From assembly GCA_946404295.1 (NCBI GenBank), contig CAMJDE010000142.1, forward strand, positions 1-5,398: 5,398 nt of DNA. The letters run 5' to 3'. Origin of the DNA: an uncultured Clostridia bacterium (GTDB lineage Bacteria; Bacillota; Clostridia; Oscillospirales; CAG-272). The notes beneath the pieces were generated by a model. That model was not told where the DNA came from and did not search any database. It saw nothing but the letters and a program-made list of their open reading frames with translations. Shown here piece by piece: positions 4,279 through 5,398 of the stretch. The first letter of the stretch is position 1. Each line of letters starts with the position of its first letter. Made by a program: the position numbers and the translations under genes.

Positions 4279-5398
4279 ATTTCAGTTCCACGACCGTCAC
4301 GCCGCTGTCGCCCTCGCCGTAGTTGCCGAGACGGTAACTCTTGACGCGTCGGTCGTTTTTGAGACGCTCCCAGATCGCCTTTTTCAGAGCGCCGGTTCCC
4401 TTGCCGTGCACGATCCGCACCGTTGAGATCCCGGACAGCACCGCCTGATCGAGATACTTGTCGGTCTCGTCCCATCCGTCGTCGCCGTAGCGACCGCGGA
4501 TATCGAGTTCGACCCGGAAGTCCGACGTCCCCTTCTTCTGCGTTCCTCCGGCGGCGGGCGGGACGGTCGGCTTTTTCTTTTTGACCGCTTCCTTGATCTT
4601 CCCTTCCAGCAGGCGCAGGTCCTTCCCCGCCATCTTTGCCTTCAGGATGCCGGAACGTACGCCGAAGAGCCCGTCGGGACCGGGCAGCGCCGTGATCTCG
4701 CCCTCCTGATGATACGGGACGAGATAGACGGCGTCGCCGACCTTGTAGGGGCGCGGCGGGACGTAATCCTCGTCGAGGGAATAGTCGCCCGAGAAGGAGG
4801 AATAAACGTCGTCGCTGCGTTTGAGCGCGTCGCGGACGGCGGCGCGCGCGTCGGCAAGTTCGCGGGCAAATTGTCCGCTCTCCTGCTTTTTCCTGACCTC
4901 TTCAAGCTGCTTGAACACGAACTCGCTGTTCGCTCTCGCCGAATCGATCATCTGTCGGGCGCGTTCGCGCTCGCGTTCGATCTCCTTTTCGTTTTCGGCG
5001 AGTTTACGCTTCAATCTCTCTTCGGCGTCGCGTTTGAACCGCTCGTACTCGGCGCGCAGGCGCTCGGTCTCCTCGCGATTGCGCTCCATCGCCAGCCGAT
5101 CGCCCTCGAGCCGCTCGATCACGTTTTCAAACCGACGGTTTTCCTGCGAGACCCGTGCCCGCGCCTCACCGACGACCGACGCGGGCAGTCCGAGCCGCTC
5201 CGAGATCGCGAAAGCGTTGGATTTGCCGGGCGTTCCGACGATCAGTTTATAGGTCGGACGGAGCGTTTCGACGTCGAACTCGCACGACGCGTTCGTCACG
5301 CCCTCGGTGTCGACGGCGAAGCTCTTCAGCTCCGCATAGTGCGTCGTCGCGGCGATGAGTGCGCCTTTCTCTCTCACCGCCTCGAGAACGGACACGGC
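4277..5398 (-). CDS. mutS2: Endonuclease MutS2 / ribosome rescue factor, C-terminal part
   Basis: The visible 373 residues are roughly the C-terminal half of MutS2, an ABC-class ATPase with an Smr domain. It was described as a suppressor of homologous recombination and, in Bacillus subtilis, as a sensor of collided ribosomes that splits them. From the right edge inward: the end of the ATPase domain, with Ala-Thr-Thr-His-Tyr-Ala-Glu-Leu-Lys (switch His, fragment residues about 17-25) and Gly-Thr-Pro-Gly-Lys-Ser-Asn-Ala-Phe (55-63); a long Glu/Arg-rich coiled coil (about 85-195); a KOW-like beta domain starting at Lys-Val-Gly-Asp (about 219-265); a Lys/Pro/Ala linker; and the Smr domain (about 292-373), with Leu-Asp-Ile-Arg-Gly (298-302) and His-Gly-Lys-Gly-Thr-Gly (331-336). 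Both Smr motifs are intact. The N-terminal clamp, Walker A and Walker B lie outside the window, as does the start. The TAA stop abuts the shared terminator. Smr-only and MutS1 proteins are excluded by the domain order. Confidence 0.96.
   Translation of the reverse strand, partial: AVSVLEAVREKGALIAATTHYAELKSFAVDTEGVTNASCEFDVETLRPTYKLIVGTPGKSNAFAISERLGLPASVVGEARARVSQENRRFENVIERLEGDRLAMERNREETERLRAEYERFKRDAEERLKRKLAENEKEIERERERARQMIDSARANSEFVFKQLEEVRKKQESGQFARELADARAAVRDALKRSDDVYSSFSGDYSLDEDYVPPRPYKVGDAVYLVPYHQEGEITALPGPDGLFGVRSGILKAKMAGKDLRLLEGKIKEAVKKKKPTVPPAAGGTQKKGTSDFRVELDIRGRYGDDGWDETDKYLDQAVLSGISTVRIVHGKGTGALKKAIWERLKNDRRVKSYRLGNYGEGDSGVTVVELK

Noticed and set aside
5393..5395. GTG at 5395-5393 as a possible start of mutS2.
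   Set aside because: The reading frame is open to the window edge, and the residues here are internal to the conserved ATPase domain, so the real start is outside the window.
1..5398. Search for defence systems, mobile elements, CRISPR arrays, tRNA or rRNA genes, long repeats or other novel systems.
   Set aside because: Every stretch is accounted for by recognisable housekeeping or sporulation genes with short gaps; I saw no such signals on either strand.

Overview
The window looks like a chromosomal housekeeping and sporulation segment from a GC-rich, endospore-forming (or spore-ancestral) member of Bacillota, most likely class Clostridia. Three things point there: the gene content (ScpB, a DUF2953 protein, GerW/YtfJ, a DacB/DacF-type D,D-carboxypeptidase, RluB, MutS2), strong AGGAGG-like ribosome binding sites, and a TTG start. 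GC content is high, roughly 57-60 % by eye. The genus cannot be named from the sequence alone. Coding density is very high and no intergenic gap exceeds about 60 bases.

Layout. Bases 1-4229 hold six genes on the + strand: the 3' end of scpB (1-357), a DUF2953 membrane protein (391-1068), gerW/ytfJ (1092-1583), a D-alanyl-D-alanine carboxypeptidase with a signal peptide (1641-2750), an RsuA/RluB-family pseudouridine synthase that overlaps it by 4 bases (2747-3508), and a PHP-domain metallohydrolase (3534-4229). Gaps are 33, 23, 57, -4 and 25 bases, with no terminator visible between genes, so the set could be one transcript. A strong hairpin at 4247-4278 ends it. On the - strand, converging on the same hairpin, is the 3' part of mutS2 (4277-5398), which runs off the right edge.

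How the genes fit together. ScpB loads and regulates SMC condensin. The DUF2953 protein and GerW are a neighbour pair in many spore formers. The carboxypeptidase trims peptidoglycan stem peptides and may act in spore cortex or vegetative wall maturation. RluB modifies 23S rRNA. This resembles the Bacillus subtilis scpA-scpB-ypuI / dacB-spmA-spmB-rluB neighbourhood, with DUF2953 and gerW inserted and spmA-spmB absent. The PHP protein is the only member of the run without an obvious functional link.

I find no RNA gene, mobile element, CRISPR array, long repeat or clear promoter. I do not see evidence of an undescribed system. The points worth a second look are modest: acidic or charged low-complexity segments in three consecutive proteins, a carboxypeptidase lacking the usual C-terminal membrane anchor, an in-frame A-AAA-AAG heptamer, and a shared terminator that abuts the mutS2 stop codon.
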